Position numbers and translations under genes: made by a program | Source of the DNA: Melaminivora jejuensis | GTDB taxonomy: Bacteria > Pseudomonadota > Gammaproteobacteria > Burkholderiales > Burkholderiaceae_C | Direction: 5' to 3' | Length of the DNA: 64,000 bases | Assembly (NCBI RefSeq): GCF_017811175.1 | Contig: NZ_JACWIJ010000002.1 | Span: forward strand, 1,798,001 to 1,862,000 | The notes under the pieces: model-generated | What the model saw: only the letters and a program-made list of their open reading frames with translations | The model's database searches: none | What the model was told of the DNA's origin: nothing | In this document: positions 27,570 to 35,977 of the stretch, piece by piece | How positions within the stretch are numbered: position 1 is the first letter of the stretch | Layout of the letters: each line of letters opens with the position of its first letter

Positions 27570-28883
27570 ATGCAAAAACCCACGCGCTTTCTCACCGGCA
27601 TCACCCCCTCGGGCACGCCGCACCTGGGCAACTACGCGGGCATGATGCGCCCGGCCATTGCCGCCACGCGCACGCCTGGCGTGGAAAATTTCTACTTCCT
27701 GGCCGACTACCACGCCCTGATCAAATGCCAGGAACCCGAGCGCGTGCATCGCTCGACGCTGGAGATCGCCGCCAGCTGGCTGGCCTGCGGGCTCAACCCC
27801 GAGCACGTGACCTTCTACCGCCAGTCCGACATCCCGGAAATCCCCGAGCTGCACTGGCTGCTGACCTGCGTGACCGGCAAGGGCCTGCTCAACCGCGCCC
27901 ACGCCTACAAGGCCGCGCAGGACAAGAACCACGAGGCCGGGCGCGATGGCGACGAGGGCGTGTCCGCCGGCCTGTTCATGTACCCGGTGCTGATGGCCGC
28001 CGACATCCTGATGTTCAACGCGCACAAGGTGCCCGTGGGGCGCGACCAGGTGCAGCACATCGAGATGGCGCGCGACATGGCGGCCAGCTTCAACCATCTG
28101 TATGGCGAGCACTTCACGCTGCCCGAGGCAGCCATCGAGGACAACGTCGCCACCCTGGCCGGCCTGGACGGGCGCAAGATGAGCAAGAGCTACGACAACA
28201 CCATCGCGCTGTTTGCCCCGCGCGAGCAGCTCAGAAAGCTCATCGGCGCCATCGTGACCGACTCGCGCGCGCCGGGCGAGCCCAAGCAGGTGGAAGGCTC
28301 GGCGCTGTTCCAGATCCACCAGGCCTTTGCCACGCCCGAGGAGTCCGAGGCCATGCGCCGCGCCTACGCCGATGGCATTGCCTGGGGCGAGGCCAAGCAG
28401 CAGCTGTTCGAGTGCATCGACCGGGAGATCGCCCCGCTGCGCGCCCGCTACGACGACCTGATGGCGCACCCGGAAAAAGTCGAGGCCGCGCTGCAGCAGG
28501 GCGGCGAGCGCGCCCGCGCCCAGGCAGCGCCGCTGTTGCAGCGCCTGCGCGCCGCCGTGGGCCTGCGCCCCTTGAGCGCCGCCATCGGCACGCCGCGCCA
28601 GCCGGACAGGGCTGCCGCCCCCGCTGCGCTGCCCAGCTTCAAGCAGTACCGCGAGGCGGATGGGCAGTTCTACTTCAAGCTGGTGGCCGCCGATGGCCAG
28701 GTGCTGCTGCAAAGCACGGGCTTTGCCGCGCCGCGCGACGCCGGCCAGGCCATTGCCCGGCTGCAGCGCGCGCCGGCAGCAGCCCTGGCCGAGCTGGCGC
28801 CGCAACTGGCCCCGCTGAACCCGGCCCAGGCCAGCGCCGCCGCTGCCGCATTGCAGGCCCTGGCCGCCGCCCGCGAAGCCTGA
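27570..28883 (+). CDS. trpS: Tryptophanyl-tRNA synthetase with C-terminal DUF1508-like extension
   Basis: 437 residues, against about 335 for ordinary bacterial TrpRS. The catalytic part (about 1-345) starts MQKPTRFLTGITPSGTPHLG, where TPSGTPHLGNY is the HIGH-like box, and contains GRKMSKSYDN. After a Pro/Ala linker, residues about 350-395 (FKQYREADGQFYFKLVAADG, then GQVLLQSTGFA) resemble one YegP/DUF1508 unit, a small beta domain otherwise found free-standing. The remainder is Ala-rich helix. I believe similar long forms occur in related genera. The extra domain's role is unknown. The upstream in-frame extension is rejected because it overlaps the M50 gene end. Confidence 0.95.
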   Translation: MQKPTRFLTGITPSGTPHLGNYAGMMRPAIAATRTPGVENFYFLADYHALIKCQEPERVHRSTLEIAASWLACGLNPEHVTFYRQSDIPEIPELHWLLTCVTGKGLLNRAHAYKAAQDKNHEAGRDGDEGVSAGLFMYPVLMAADILMFNAHKVPVGRDQVQHIEMARDMAASFNHLYGEHFTLPEAAIEDNVATLAGLDGRKMSKSYDNTIALFAPREQLRKLIGAIVTDSRAPGEPKQVEGSALFQIHQAFATPEESEAMRRAYADGIAWGEAKQQLFECIDREIAPLRARYDDLMAHPEKVEAALQQGGERARAQAAPLLQRLRAAVGLRPLSAAIGTPRQPDRAAAPAALPSFKQYREADGQFYFKLVAADGQVLLQSTGFAAPRDAGQAIARLQRAPAAALAELAPQLAPLNPAQASAAAAALQALAAAREA

Positions 28884-28910
28884 CAGGCCTGTACAAACCA
28901 GTGATTCAGA

Positions 28911-28965
28911 ACAAAAATGATAGCTGCTACCGCTTTCCCAGCAAGGGTTTTAGCCAGAAAACGCC
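28911..28965 (-). repeat. Dispersed ~55-bp repeat, copy 6, intergenic
   Basis: AAATGATAGCTGCTACCGCT, then TTCCCAGCAAGGGTTTTAGC and CAGAAAA, is a reverse-orientation copy between trpS and the response-regulator gene. A CATAAT hexamer at its right edge could serve as the -10 of the downstream operon. Confidence 0.85.
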
Positions 28966-29017
28966 ATAATTTCAAAACTGACCACGAAACGCTCCGGCAA
29001 GGAAAGACCACGCAGCC

Positions 29018-29728
29018 ATGCGCATCGCAGCAGTGGACGATGACCCGCTCCAGCTTGAACTCTTCACCCAGTCCCTGACGGCCCTGGGCCATGTCTGCCA
29101 GACTTTCGAGACCGGCGCTGCACTGCTCAAGGCCTTGCGCCGCGACACCTTCGACCTGCTGATCGTGGACTGGGAGCTGCCCGACACCAGCGGCCCGGAC
29201 ATCATCCGCTGGGTGCGCGAGCACATCGGCCCCGAGCTGCCCATCCTGTTCGTCACGCACCGCCAGCAGGAGCGCGACATCGTGGAAGGTCTGGCCTGCG
29301 GCGCCGACGACTTCATGGGCAAGCCGGTGCGCGTGGCCGAACTCAATGCCCGGGTCAGCGCCCTGCTGCGCCGCGCCTATCCGCAGGCGGCCAGCGGCGA
29401 GCTGGAGTTCGGGCGCTACCGCTTTCTGCCGGCCACGCGCGAGTTGCTCATGGACGGCCAGAGCGTGGCGCTCAAGGCGCGCGAGTACGAACTGGCGCTG
29501 TTCCTGTTCCAGAACCTGGGCCGCCTGCTGTCGCGCGACCACCTGCGCGACGTGATCTGGGGCCACAGCGCCGAGGTCATCTCGCGCTCGCTGGACACGC
29601 ACATCTCGCGCCTGCGCACGCTGCTGGAGCTGCGCCCGGCCAACGGCTACGCCATCACCTCGGTCTATGGCGTGGGCTATCGCTTCGAGGCCGTGCAGCC
29701 GCGCCCGCAGCAAGGCCGCACGCCATGA
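29018..29728 (+). CDS. OmpR/PhoB-family response regulator
   Basis: 236 residues. The receiver domain (1-120) has the acidic pair AVDDD, the phospho-acceptor Asp in LLIVDWELPD (about residue 52), Thr in FVTHR and Lys in GKPVR. The winged-helix DNA-binding domain (about 135-230) is of the PhoB type with LKAREYELALFLFQN and the final YGVGYRFE. It is the first of three overlapping genes: the stop overlaps the ATG of the LysM-FecR gene (ATGA), and that gene in turn overlaps the kinase. The kinase partner is therefore almost certainly the third gene. Confidence 0.93.
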   Translation: MRIAAVDDDPLQLELFTQSLTALGHVCQTFETGAALLKALRRDTFDLLIVDWELPDTSGPDIIRWVREHIGPELPILFVTHRQQERDIVEGLACGADDFMGKPVRVAELNARVSALLRRAYPQAASGELEFGRYRFLPATRELLMDGQSVALKAREYELALFLFQNLGRLLSRDHLRDVIWGHSAEVISRSLDTHISRLRTLLELRPANGYAITSVYGVGYRFEAVQPRPQQGRTP

Positions 29729-31434
29729 CGGCCACGGCACGGACACGACCACGGCCCCAGCGCCCTGCCCCAGGCCAAGCCTGGCAGGTCATCATGCTGG
29801 GCCTGGCGCTGCTGCTGCCTGCAGGGCTGCACGCCCAGGGCAGCGGCCTGGCCCACACGGTGCAGCCCGGCGACACCCTGTCCGCCCTGGCCCTGGACTA
29901 TCTGGGCGACGCCCGCGACTGGCCTGCGCTGCAGCGCAGCAACCAGGTGCGCGACCCGCGCCGCCTGCGCCCCGGGACGGTGCTGCACATCCCGGCGCAT
30001 CTGCTGCCGGCCAGCACGGCCCGGGTGCTGTTCGCCTCTGGCGATGTGCGCCTGCAAGCCGCTGGCGGCAGTGCCGTGCAGCTGCCGGATGCCGGCCAGC
30101 TGGTGGCCGAGGGCACCAGGCTCCAGGCCGGGCCGCAGTCCTTCGTCAGCGTGGAACTGGCCGACGGCACGGTGGTGCGGGTGCAGGCCGACTCGCAGGT
30201 GCAGATCGAGCAGTTGCGCCGACGAGGCCGCGCCGGCGATGCGCAATCCGTGCTGGAACTGCAGCGCGGCAGCGTCGAGTCCAGCGTGCCGACCCAGCCG
30301 GGCAGCCAGCGCCGCTTCGAGGTACGCACCCCTGGCGCCACCACTGCCGTGCGCGGCACCCGCTTCGTCGTCACCCTGGCGCCCGACGGGCGCACGCTGG
30401 CAGCGGTCACCGAGGGCCGCCTGGCAGTGGCCCCGGCAGCGGATGCGCGACCGGCCATTGCCGTGGCCAGTGGACAAGGCCTGGTCGTGTCTGCCGATGG
30501 CCAGGCCGCAGCCAGCCAGAACCTGCTGCCAGCCCCCGGCCTGGAAGCACTGCCGGACACGCTCGGCGATGCCGACTTCCTGCGCCTGCCGCTGGAGCCG
30601 GTTCCTGGCGCTGTCGCCTACCGGGTGCAGCTGGCCCAGGACGCTGAATTTGCCAGCGTCGTGCGCAGCACCTACTCAAGCTCGCCTCAGGTGCAGCTGG
30701 CCGCGTTGCCGGATGGCCGTTACCACCTGGCAGCGCGCGCCATCGATGCCCAGGGCCTGCCGGGCCTGCCAGCCCAGCGCGCCATCATCATCAAGGCCCA
30801 TCCGATAGCGCCGCTGCTGCAAGTCTCCAGCACTGCCCTGGCCCTGCCTGGAGCCGAGCTGTCGTGTACGCCGGTGGAGGGCGCCGTGGCCTACCGCATC
30901 CAGGTAGCAGCAGCAGACTTCACGGCCCCCGTGCTGGACATTGCGGGCAACGAGCACTGCCGACTGGCGCTGGCGGCGCTGGCACCAGGCGCCTATCGCT
31001 GGCGCGCAGCCAGCGTACGCCGCCTGCCCGATGGCCAGCTGGATCAAGGCCCCTTCAGCCCAGCCCAGGCCTTCACGCTGGCCAAGCTCCCTGTCGCTCC
31101 CGCCGGGGACGCCATCGCAGTGCAGCAGGCCGGCTCCCGGCTGCAGCTGAACTGGCCGGGCCAGCCCGGGGAGCGCTTCGAGCTGCAGCTGTCGCCAGAG
31201 CCGGACTTCACCACGCTGGCGCTGGAGCAGGAGCTGTCCGAATCGTCCTGGACTGCTCCTGCAATGGCGCCGGGGCGCTACTACCTGCGCATCCGCACGC
31301 GCGATACCGAAACCGGCCTGATCAGCAGTTTCTCGACCCCGCGCCGCATCACGCTGCAACCCGTGGCTGCGGTGCGCAGCAGCACCGACCTGCCGGTGAC
31401 CAGCGCTGATGGCCAACCCCTGAGCCGGCCTTGA
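29725..31434 (+). CDS. LysM-FecR domain periplasmic protein with fibronectin-like repeats
   Basis: 569 residues. A signal-peptide-like helix (about 22-38, ending LLLPAGLHAQG) is followed by LysM (about 44-92; HTVQPGDTLSALALDYLG), then a FecR domain (about 96-230; DGTVVRVQADS and TPGATTAVRGTRFVV), and a C-terminal half of repeated beta units such as PVPGAVAYRVQLAQD and PVEGAVAYRIQVAA, which look like fibronectin type III modules. In known FecR proteins the domain passes signals across the periplasm. Encoded between a response regulator and a CHASE2 kinase with four-base overlaps on both sides, it is likely a periplasmic input component for that pair. LysM suggests contact with peptidoglycan. 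Confidence 0.9.
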   Translation: MTATARTRPRPQRPAPGQAWQVIMLGLALLLPAGLHAQGSGLAHTVQPGDTLSALALDYLGDARDWPALQRSNQVRDPRRLRPGTVLHIPAHLLPASTARVLFASGDVRLQAAGGSAVQLPDAGQLVAEGTRLQAGPQSFVSVELADGTVVRVQADSQVQIEQLRRRGRAGDAQSVLELQRGSVESSVPTQPGSQRRFEVRTPGATTAVRGTRFVVTLAPDGRTLAAVTEGRLAVAPAADARPAIAVASGQGLVVSADGQAAASQNLLPAPGLEALPDTLGDADFLRLPLEPVPGAVAYRVQLAQDAEFASVVRSTYSSSPQVQLAALPDGRYHLAARAIDAQGLPGLPAQRAIIIKAHPIAPLLQVSSTALALPGAELSCTPVEGAVAYRIQVAAADFTAPVLDIAGNEHCRLALAALAPGAYRWRAASVRRLPDGQLDQGPFSPAQAFTLAKLPVAPAGDAIAVQQAGSRLQLNWPGQPGERFELQLSPEPDFTTLALEQELSESSWTAPAMAPGRYYLRIRTRDTETGLISSFSTPRRITLQPVAAVRSSTDLPVTSADGQPLSRP

Positions 31435-33791
31435 AGCCCGGGCAGCCGGTATCTCCTGACAAGCCGGGGACGCCCGGAGCTGCCCCGTCCTGGCTTGGCC
31501 AGCGCGCAAACCTGCTGCGCGAGTGGCTGCTGCTGACCCTGGCCCTGCTGGCCCTGGTGGCCTGGCTGGCGGACAGCGGCGCCCTGCGCCGGCTGGATCA
31601 TGTGGCGCACGACGCGGCCATGCGTCTGCACATGCTGCCGGCCAGCCAGGACATCGTCATCATCGCCATCGATGACGCCAGCATCGCCGCCATAGGACGC
31701 TGGCCCTGGCGGCGCGCCCTGCACGCCCAGGCGATCACGCAGATGGCCGCCCAGGCGCCGCGTGCCATTGCATTGGATGTGCTGTTCGGCGAACCCGACG
31801 CCGACTACCCGGGCGACGACCTGCTGCTCGAACGCGCCATCGAACGCGCCGGCAACGTGGTGCTGCCCGTGGCGCAGCGCGGCGGCCATGCCGCCGGCGG
31901 CCTGGTGGACGCGCCTTTGCCAGCCCTGCGCCAGGCGGCCGCCCAGCTCGGCCATGTCCAGGTGCATGTGGATGCTGACGGAGCCGTGCGCCACTTCTTC
32001 GCCCGCGAGGGGCCGCAAGCAGCCCCTTGGCCCCATGTCAGCGTGGCCATGCTGTGCGCTGCCGGACAGGCCCATGCCGACTGCCGGGGCAGTGCCGCGC
32101 CTGCCGCCGGCAGCTGGACGGCACAGGGTTTGCAAGGATTGGTCTTCACTGCAGGACAGCCGGCATTCGTGCAGCACTCCTATGTCGATCTGCTCAAGGG
32201 CCGGCTCGATGCACAGGCGCTGCGCGGCAAATACGTCCTGGTGGGAGCCACGGCTGTCGGCCTGGGAGACATGTTTGCCGCCCCGGCAGCCACCCAGGGC
32301 GGGCGCATGAGCGGGGTGGAATTGCTGGCACATGCCCTTCATGCCGAGCTGGCCGGCGCCCGCCTGCAGCCCGCCAGCCAGGGTGCCAACCTGCTGTTCA
32401 GCCTGGTGCCTGTGGCAACGGCGCTGCTGGGCCTGCGGCTGCTCGGCCCCCTGGCGGGCCTGATGGGCTGCGCCCTCCTGGCGCTGTCCAGCCTGCTGCT
32501 GGCCACGCTGGCAGCACCCATGCTGGGCTGGGAGTTGGCCACGGCACCAGCCCTGGTCGGTATCGCCCTGGCCTATCCACTGTGGAGCTGGCGCCGCCTG
32601 AGCGCAGCAGCGCACTTTCTGCAACTGGAAATGCAGGCCCTGCAGCGCCAGATGCCCCTGGCCACGCAAGGCGATCTGCCCCCGTCCGGCGATGCCCTGG
32701 AGCGACGCATCCTGGCGGTGGAAACGGCCTCCAGCCGCCTGCGCCGCCTGCATCATTTCGTCAGCGAGAGCCTGCAGCATTTGCCCTTGCCAACGCTGAT
32801 CTGCGATGGCGCCGGCCAGGTGCTGTTGGCGAATTCGAGCGCCGCCCAGCACCTGGGCCAGATCGAGCCCGCCCTGGTCGGACAGACCGCCGACCGGCTG
32901 CTGGGCAGTCTGCACGACCCGCAGACGGGAGAGGCATTGCTGGAGCCTCGGACGCTGGCCGACAGCACCATGCCCCTGCGCTGCGAAGGACGCGACACCA
33001 GCGGGCGCGACATGCTGCTGCTGTGCCAGCCGCACCATCTGGATGACGCCGCCCTGTGGCTGATCACGCTGGTGGATTTATCGGCCATCCGCCAGGCGCA
33101 GCGCCAGCGCGACCAGGCGCTGCACTTCATATCGCACGATATACGCGCGCCGGCGGCCTCCATCCTGACGCTGCTGGAGATGCAGCGCGAGTTTGCCGGT
33201 CAGCTCAGCCATGAGCAGTTGCTTGCCCGCATTGAGCGCCACGCCCAGGCCGCCTTGAACATGGCGCAAGGCTTTGTCCAGCTGGCCAGCGCCCAGGCCG
33301 ACAACTATCAGTGCGCGGCCTTCGACCTGGCAGCCGTGCTGCACGAGGCAGTGGATGAAGCCTGGGAGGCGGCGCAGGAGCGGCAGGTGCAGCTGGCCGT
33401 GTCCTGCGTCGATAGCGAAGCGCAGATGGAAGGTGATCGCAGCCTGATCCAGCGCGCCATCGGCAATGTGCTGGGCAACGCCCTCAAGTTCAGTCCCGCC
33501 GGCGCCACCGTGCATTGCTCGCTGCGCTCACATCCGACCGGCTGGTGCCTGGACATCCGCGACGAGGGGCCGGGCATCGCGCCCGAGTTGCAGGCCGACA
33601 TCTTCAAGCCCTTCAAGAGCGATATGGGCCTACAGCAGACGCGCGCCGGGCGCGTCGGCAGTGCCGGGCTGGGGCTGGCTTTCGTCGATACCGTAGTGCG
33701 GCGCCACGGCGGCAGCATCCAGTTCGACAGTAAGCCCGGCCAAGGCGCCTGTTTCAGCCTGTTGCTGCCTGCCACGCGCCTCCAAGGCTGA
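31431..33791 (+). CDS. CHASE2-domain sensor histidine kinase
   Basis: 786 residues with a TTG start that overlaps the previous stop (TTGA); no better start precedes the first membrane helix. Parts in order: membrane helix (about 28-46), periplasmic CHASE2 domain (about 55-310; IVIIAIDDASIAAIGRWPWR and YVLVGATAVGLGD), three closely spaced membrane helices (about 318-395), PAS-like domain (about 440-545), HisKA with the phospho-His in ISHDIRAPAAS (about 565), and HATPase with NVLGNALKFSP, DEGPGIAP and GSAGLGLAFV. This is the sensor of the operon that begins with the OmpR-type regulator. A bidirectional terminator follows at 33822. Confidence 0.93.
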   Translation: MKPGQPVSPDKPGTPGAAPSWLGQRANLLREWLLLTLALLALVAWLADSGALRRLDHVAHDAAMRLHMLPASQDIVIIAIDDASIAAIGRWPWRRALHAQAITQMAAQAPRAIALDVLFGEPDADYPGDDLLLERAIERAGNVVLPVAQRGGHAAGGLVDAPLPALRQAAAQLGHVQVHVDADGAVRHFFAREGPQAAPWPHVSVAMLCAAGQAHADCRGSAAPAAGSWTAQGLQGLVFTAGQPAFVQHSYVDLLKGRLDAQALRGKYVLVGATAVGLGDMFAAPAATQGGRMSGVELLAHALHAELAGARLQPASQGANLLFSLVPVATALLGLRLLGPLAGLMGCALLALSSLLLATLAAPMLGWELATAPALVGIALAYPLWSWRRLSAAAHFLQLEMQALQRQMPLATQGDLPPSGDALERRILAVETASSRLRRLHHFVSESLQHLPLPTLICDGAGQVLLANSSAAQHLGQIEPALVGQTADRLLGSLHDPQTGEALLEPRTLADSTMPLRCEGRDTSGRDMLLLCQPHHLDDAALWLITLVDLSAIRQAQRQRDQALHFISHDIRAPAASILTLLEMQREFAGQLSHEQLLARIERHAQAALNMAQGFVQLASAQADNYQCAAFDLAAVLHEAVDEAWEAAQERQVQLAVSCVDSEAQMEGDRSLIQRAIGNVLGNALKFSPAGATVHCSLRSHPTGWCLDIRDEGPGIAPELQADIFKPFKSDMGLQQTRAGRVGSAGLGLAFVDTVVRRHGGSIQFDSKPGQGACFSLLLPATRLQG

Positions 33792-33821
33792 GTGCGCCAG
33801 GCCACAGCCGCGCTGCACAGG

Positions 33822-33856
33822 CGCAAAAAAGCCGGCAGGGCCTGCCGGCTTTTGCG
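33822..33856. terminator. Bidirectional terminator between kinase and disordered-protein genes
   Basis: AAAAGCCGGCAGG pairs with CCTGCCGGCTTTT with A residues before and T residues after, so it can serve both the plus-strand kinase operon and the minus-strand gene that ends at 33907. Confidence 0.88.
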
Positions 33857-33906
33857 TTCACGCGACGGTCAGCGCACAGCAGACTGCCCGGCGAGTAGCC
33901 CCAGGG

Positions 33907-34788
33907 TCACTTGCCCTGCTCCTTGCTGCTGCTCTTGCTGCTGGAGTTGTTGCTGGAGTTGTTGCTGGAGTTGTTGCTGGAATGGCTGTTCTGGCTGCCG
34001 CCCGTGGTGCTGCCTTGGCCGCTGGACGTCACGTTGTCCGAGCTGTTGTCACGCTGTGCGCGGTTGCTGCGCCAGTTGCTGAACTCGTCGGAGAACTTGC
34101 GATAGCGCTCGCCACGCCAGTTTTCATAGTCGTTGTCCAGATTGCGCATCTGCTCATCGCGCCACTGCTGGTAATCCGGGTCATCGTGGTGGCGCGAGCG
34201 CTGCATCCCGCCTTGCGAGAAACGGCTTTCGTCGCCATAGAAACCACCCGAGTAGTCCCGTGTCCGGCCATAGCCGCCGCGCTGGCCACTGCCGTACTGA
34301 CTGCCGCCGTACTGGCCGCCCGAGGATTGATCACCGCCATAGCCTTGGCCCTGACCACCCTGGCTGCCGTAAACGCCTTGACGGCCTTGCATGGAGCCAT
34401 GGCCACCATATTGGCCGTACTGGCCGTACTGCTCATCCTGCCAGTGGCTGCCTGGGCTACCGTAGCCACCCTGGCCACCTGAGCCGTAGCCACCGTACTG
34501 GCCGCTGCCCTGGTACTGACCGCCGTAGCCTTCTTGCTGGCCCTGGTATCCGCCGCCATAGCCCGGCCCCTGGCTGCGCCCGCCGCCATGGCGGTAGGCA
34601 TCACGGTAGGCGTCACCTTGCTGGTATTGCTGCTGACGCCCCTGGTCGTGATAGCCGCCCTGGTTGCGCGACTCCTCATAGCCGCGTGACCAGCCTTCGT
34701 CACGCCCCTGGTGCTCATCGTCCCGGCCCCTGCCGTAGTGGCGCTGGTTGTGGTGTTGATTGTTTTCGTCGTAATCACGATATGCCAT
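33907..34788 (-). CDS. Gly/Tyr/Gln-rich disordered protein with a DYQQWR-type C-terminal motif
   Basis: 293 residues. The start MAYRDYDENNQHHNQRH is chosen for its GGAG seven bases upstream. Residues about 15-205 are Gly, Tyr, Gln and Ser with Arg, with repeated GGYG, GQYGG and SGGQYGG units, which predicts a prion-like intrinsically disordered chain. A short ordered region follows (about 220-265): DPDYQQWRDEQMRNLDNDYE, then YRKFSDEFSNWR, a conserved motif in proteins I have seen described only as hypothetical in Burkholderiales and Pseudomonas. The tail is Asn/Ser repeats encoded by a 12-base tandem repeat, then Lys/Ser. Its neighbours are stress-type genes. The function is unknown. Confidence 0.82.
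   Translation of the reverse strand: MAYRDYDENNQHHNQRHYGRGRDDEHQGRDEGWSRGYEESRNQGGYHDQGRQQQYQQGDAYRDAYRHGGGRSQGPGYGGGYQGQQEGYGGQYQGSGQYGGYGSGGQGGYGSPGSHWQDEQYGQYGQYGGHGSMQGRQGVYGSQGGQGQGYGGDQSSGGQYGGSQYGSGQRGGYGRTRDYSGGFYGDESRFSQGGMQRSRHHDDPDYQQWRDEQMRNLDNDYENWRGERYRKFSDEFSNWRSNRAQRDNSSDNVTSSGQGSTTGGSQNSHSSNNSSNNSSNNSSSKSSSKEQGK
33941..33981 (-). repeat. 12-bp tandem repeat encoding Asn/Ser units
   Basis: CTGGAGTTGTTG is repeated three times plus a partial fourth, within the 3' end of the disordered-protein gene. It encodes the NNSS repeats on the minus strand. Copy number could vary between strains. Confidence 0.85.
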
Positions 34789-35211
34789 TGCAAACTCCAG
34801 ATGAAAGTCGGATAGAAAATGCCGCATGTGGCGAATTCCCCATGCGTTGATTCATGCTCCCGAAGTCATGCAGCATGGGCTGTAGGCTGACACCGACACC
34901 AGCGTCAGCCCCGGCCATATTCTAAAAAATTCCCATCCAACCTCTTTTTCAGAGCCGAAGCTTGCAAGGCGCACGACTCCCGGCCCTGTGCGTTTGCGCC
35001 TACATCGCTTTGGGCTTGGGGATTGTCGCCAGAGCAGCCATCAACATCACAATGAAGAAGCCAGAAAACAACTTCGAGATCATGAGAATTTCAATCCGAA
35101 ATATTTCACTTCAAACAAGCAATATTTGTATCCCTTGCTTTTTTGTTAAAGACAAATGTTTCAAAAGCAAGAGATTTTCCAACTACTCCCTGACCAACCG
35201 TCAAGAGTCCC
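34789..35211. other. 423-base AT-richer gap without a convincing gene
   Basis: This stretch separates the divergent disordered-protein gene and the small gene at 35212. Its composition is clearly lower in GC than the rest of the window, with runs such as TTCTAAAAAATTCCC and poor codon structure in all frames. One open frame from 34962 has no ribosome site or family resemblance, and I do not count it. It probably holds promoters for both sides; I see no clear hairpin or RNA gene. Confidence 0.6.
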
Positions 35212-35421
35212 ATGAGAAAACATCCAACAGCCGATCAACCGCAGCCTGCACCCGTGCCCTTTACCGACGAGCCAGGAGTGGCGCAACAGCCCTGCCCCGC
35301 CAGCGTCCCCAGCCAGCCTGAGGACATCAAGCCATCCTTTCCTCAGACCTTCCCCAAGACTCCCGGCTCGGCCTCCGCTGGACAGCAGGCAGCCTCCACC
35401 TTCACGCAACGCAGCCAATGA
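35212..35421 (+). CDS. Small Pro/Gln-rich hypothetical protein
   Basis: A 69-residue ORF, MRKHPTADQPQPAPVPFTDE to the end STFTQRSQ, rich in Pro, Gln, Ser and Ala and predicted to be disordered. No family is recognised. Evidence that it is real: an AGAG lies close before the ATG, third codon positions become GC-rich in the second half, and its TGA overlaps the ATG of the next gene (ATGA), which suggests coupling. Evidence against: the first ten codons have A/T-rich third positions. It could instead be the leader of the following gene. Confidence 0.5.
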   Translation: MRKHPTADQPQPAPVPFTDEPGVAQQPCPASVPSQPEDIKPSFPQTFPKTPGSASAGQQAASTFTQRSQ

Positions 35422-35867
35422 TGATCACCACACAGAACTCCCGCCCCTGGGCCAAGAATGTCATGAAGGCCCAGGACTTCAGCCACGATTGGGATCGGTA
35501 CGTGACCATCAAGGTCAAGAGCGTGCGCGCACTCGCCCTGTCGGGCCTGCACCACTTTTCCGAAGAACACTACAGCGTGCCCCAGGCCACGGGCTTCATC
35601 GAACTCATAGGGACGCGTGCCGGTGCGCTGCACACTTCGCTGAAGATCGGCTTTTCCCTGGCCGATGAGCTGGCTGCACCCAGCTTTGCCCTCTACGACA
35701 CGCTGGCCCTGGGCACGCTGACGCTGCCAGCGAATTGCTTCGGCGCCATCCTGCAGTTCGCCCACTGCCCGACAGCCCATTTCCGGATCGGCGGCGATGG
35801 CAGCGCCAATGCCCTAGCCACGGAAGCGCCACTGCTGCGGCATGGCCTGCCGGGCAGCGAGGATTGA
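35418..35867 (+). CDS. Hypothetical protein, 149 residues
   Basis: Begins MMITTQNSRPWAKNVMKAQD and ends LRHGLPGSED. Third codon positions are strongly GC, as in the surrounding genes, so it is very likely coding; the frames on the opposite strand are shadows. No signal peptide, membrane helix or known motif is visible. The middle (ALALSGLHHFSEEHYSVPQA, then GFIELIGTRAG) predicts alternating strands, suggesting a compact soluble fold. It overlaps the small Pro/Gln-rich ORF by four bases and converges on another unrecognised gene at 35978. I cannot assign a function. Confidence 0.7.
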   Translation: MMITTQNSRPWAKNVMKAQDFSHDWDRYVTIKVKSVRALALSGLHHFSEEHYSVPQATGFIELIGTRAGALHTSLKIGFSLADELAAPSFALYDTLALGTLTLPANCFGAILQFAHCPTAHFRIGGDGSANALATEAPLLRHGLPGSED

Positions 35868-35977
35868 ACACCCCAATATCCGAACGTCCAGGCATTCTTC
35901 AGAATACGCGCCATCCCAGGCGCAGCCAGCACAGGGAGGTTGCCTGTCGGCAGCCTGCCGGGGCCATGTCAGGCATT

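Noticed and set aside
33907..33981. Tandem repeat considered as a CRISPR or VNTR locus
   Set aside because: The unit is only 12 bases with no spacers and is simply codons for Asn/Ser repeats inside a gene.
34962..35321. Open frame of 119 codons in the AT-richer gap
   Set aside because: No ribosome site, irregular codon use and it overlaps the better-supported small gene at 35212.
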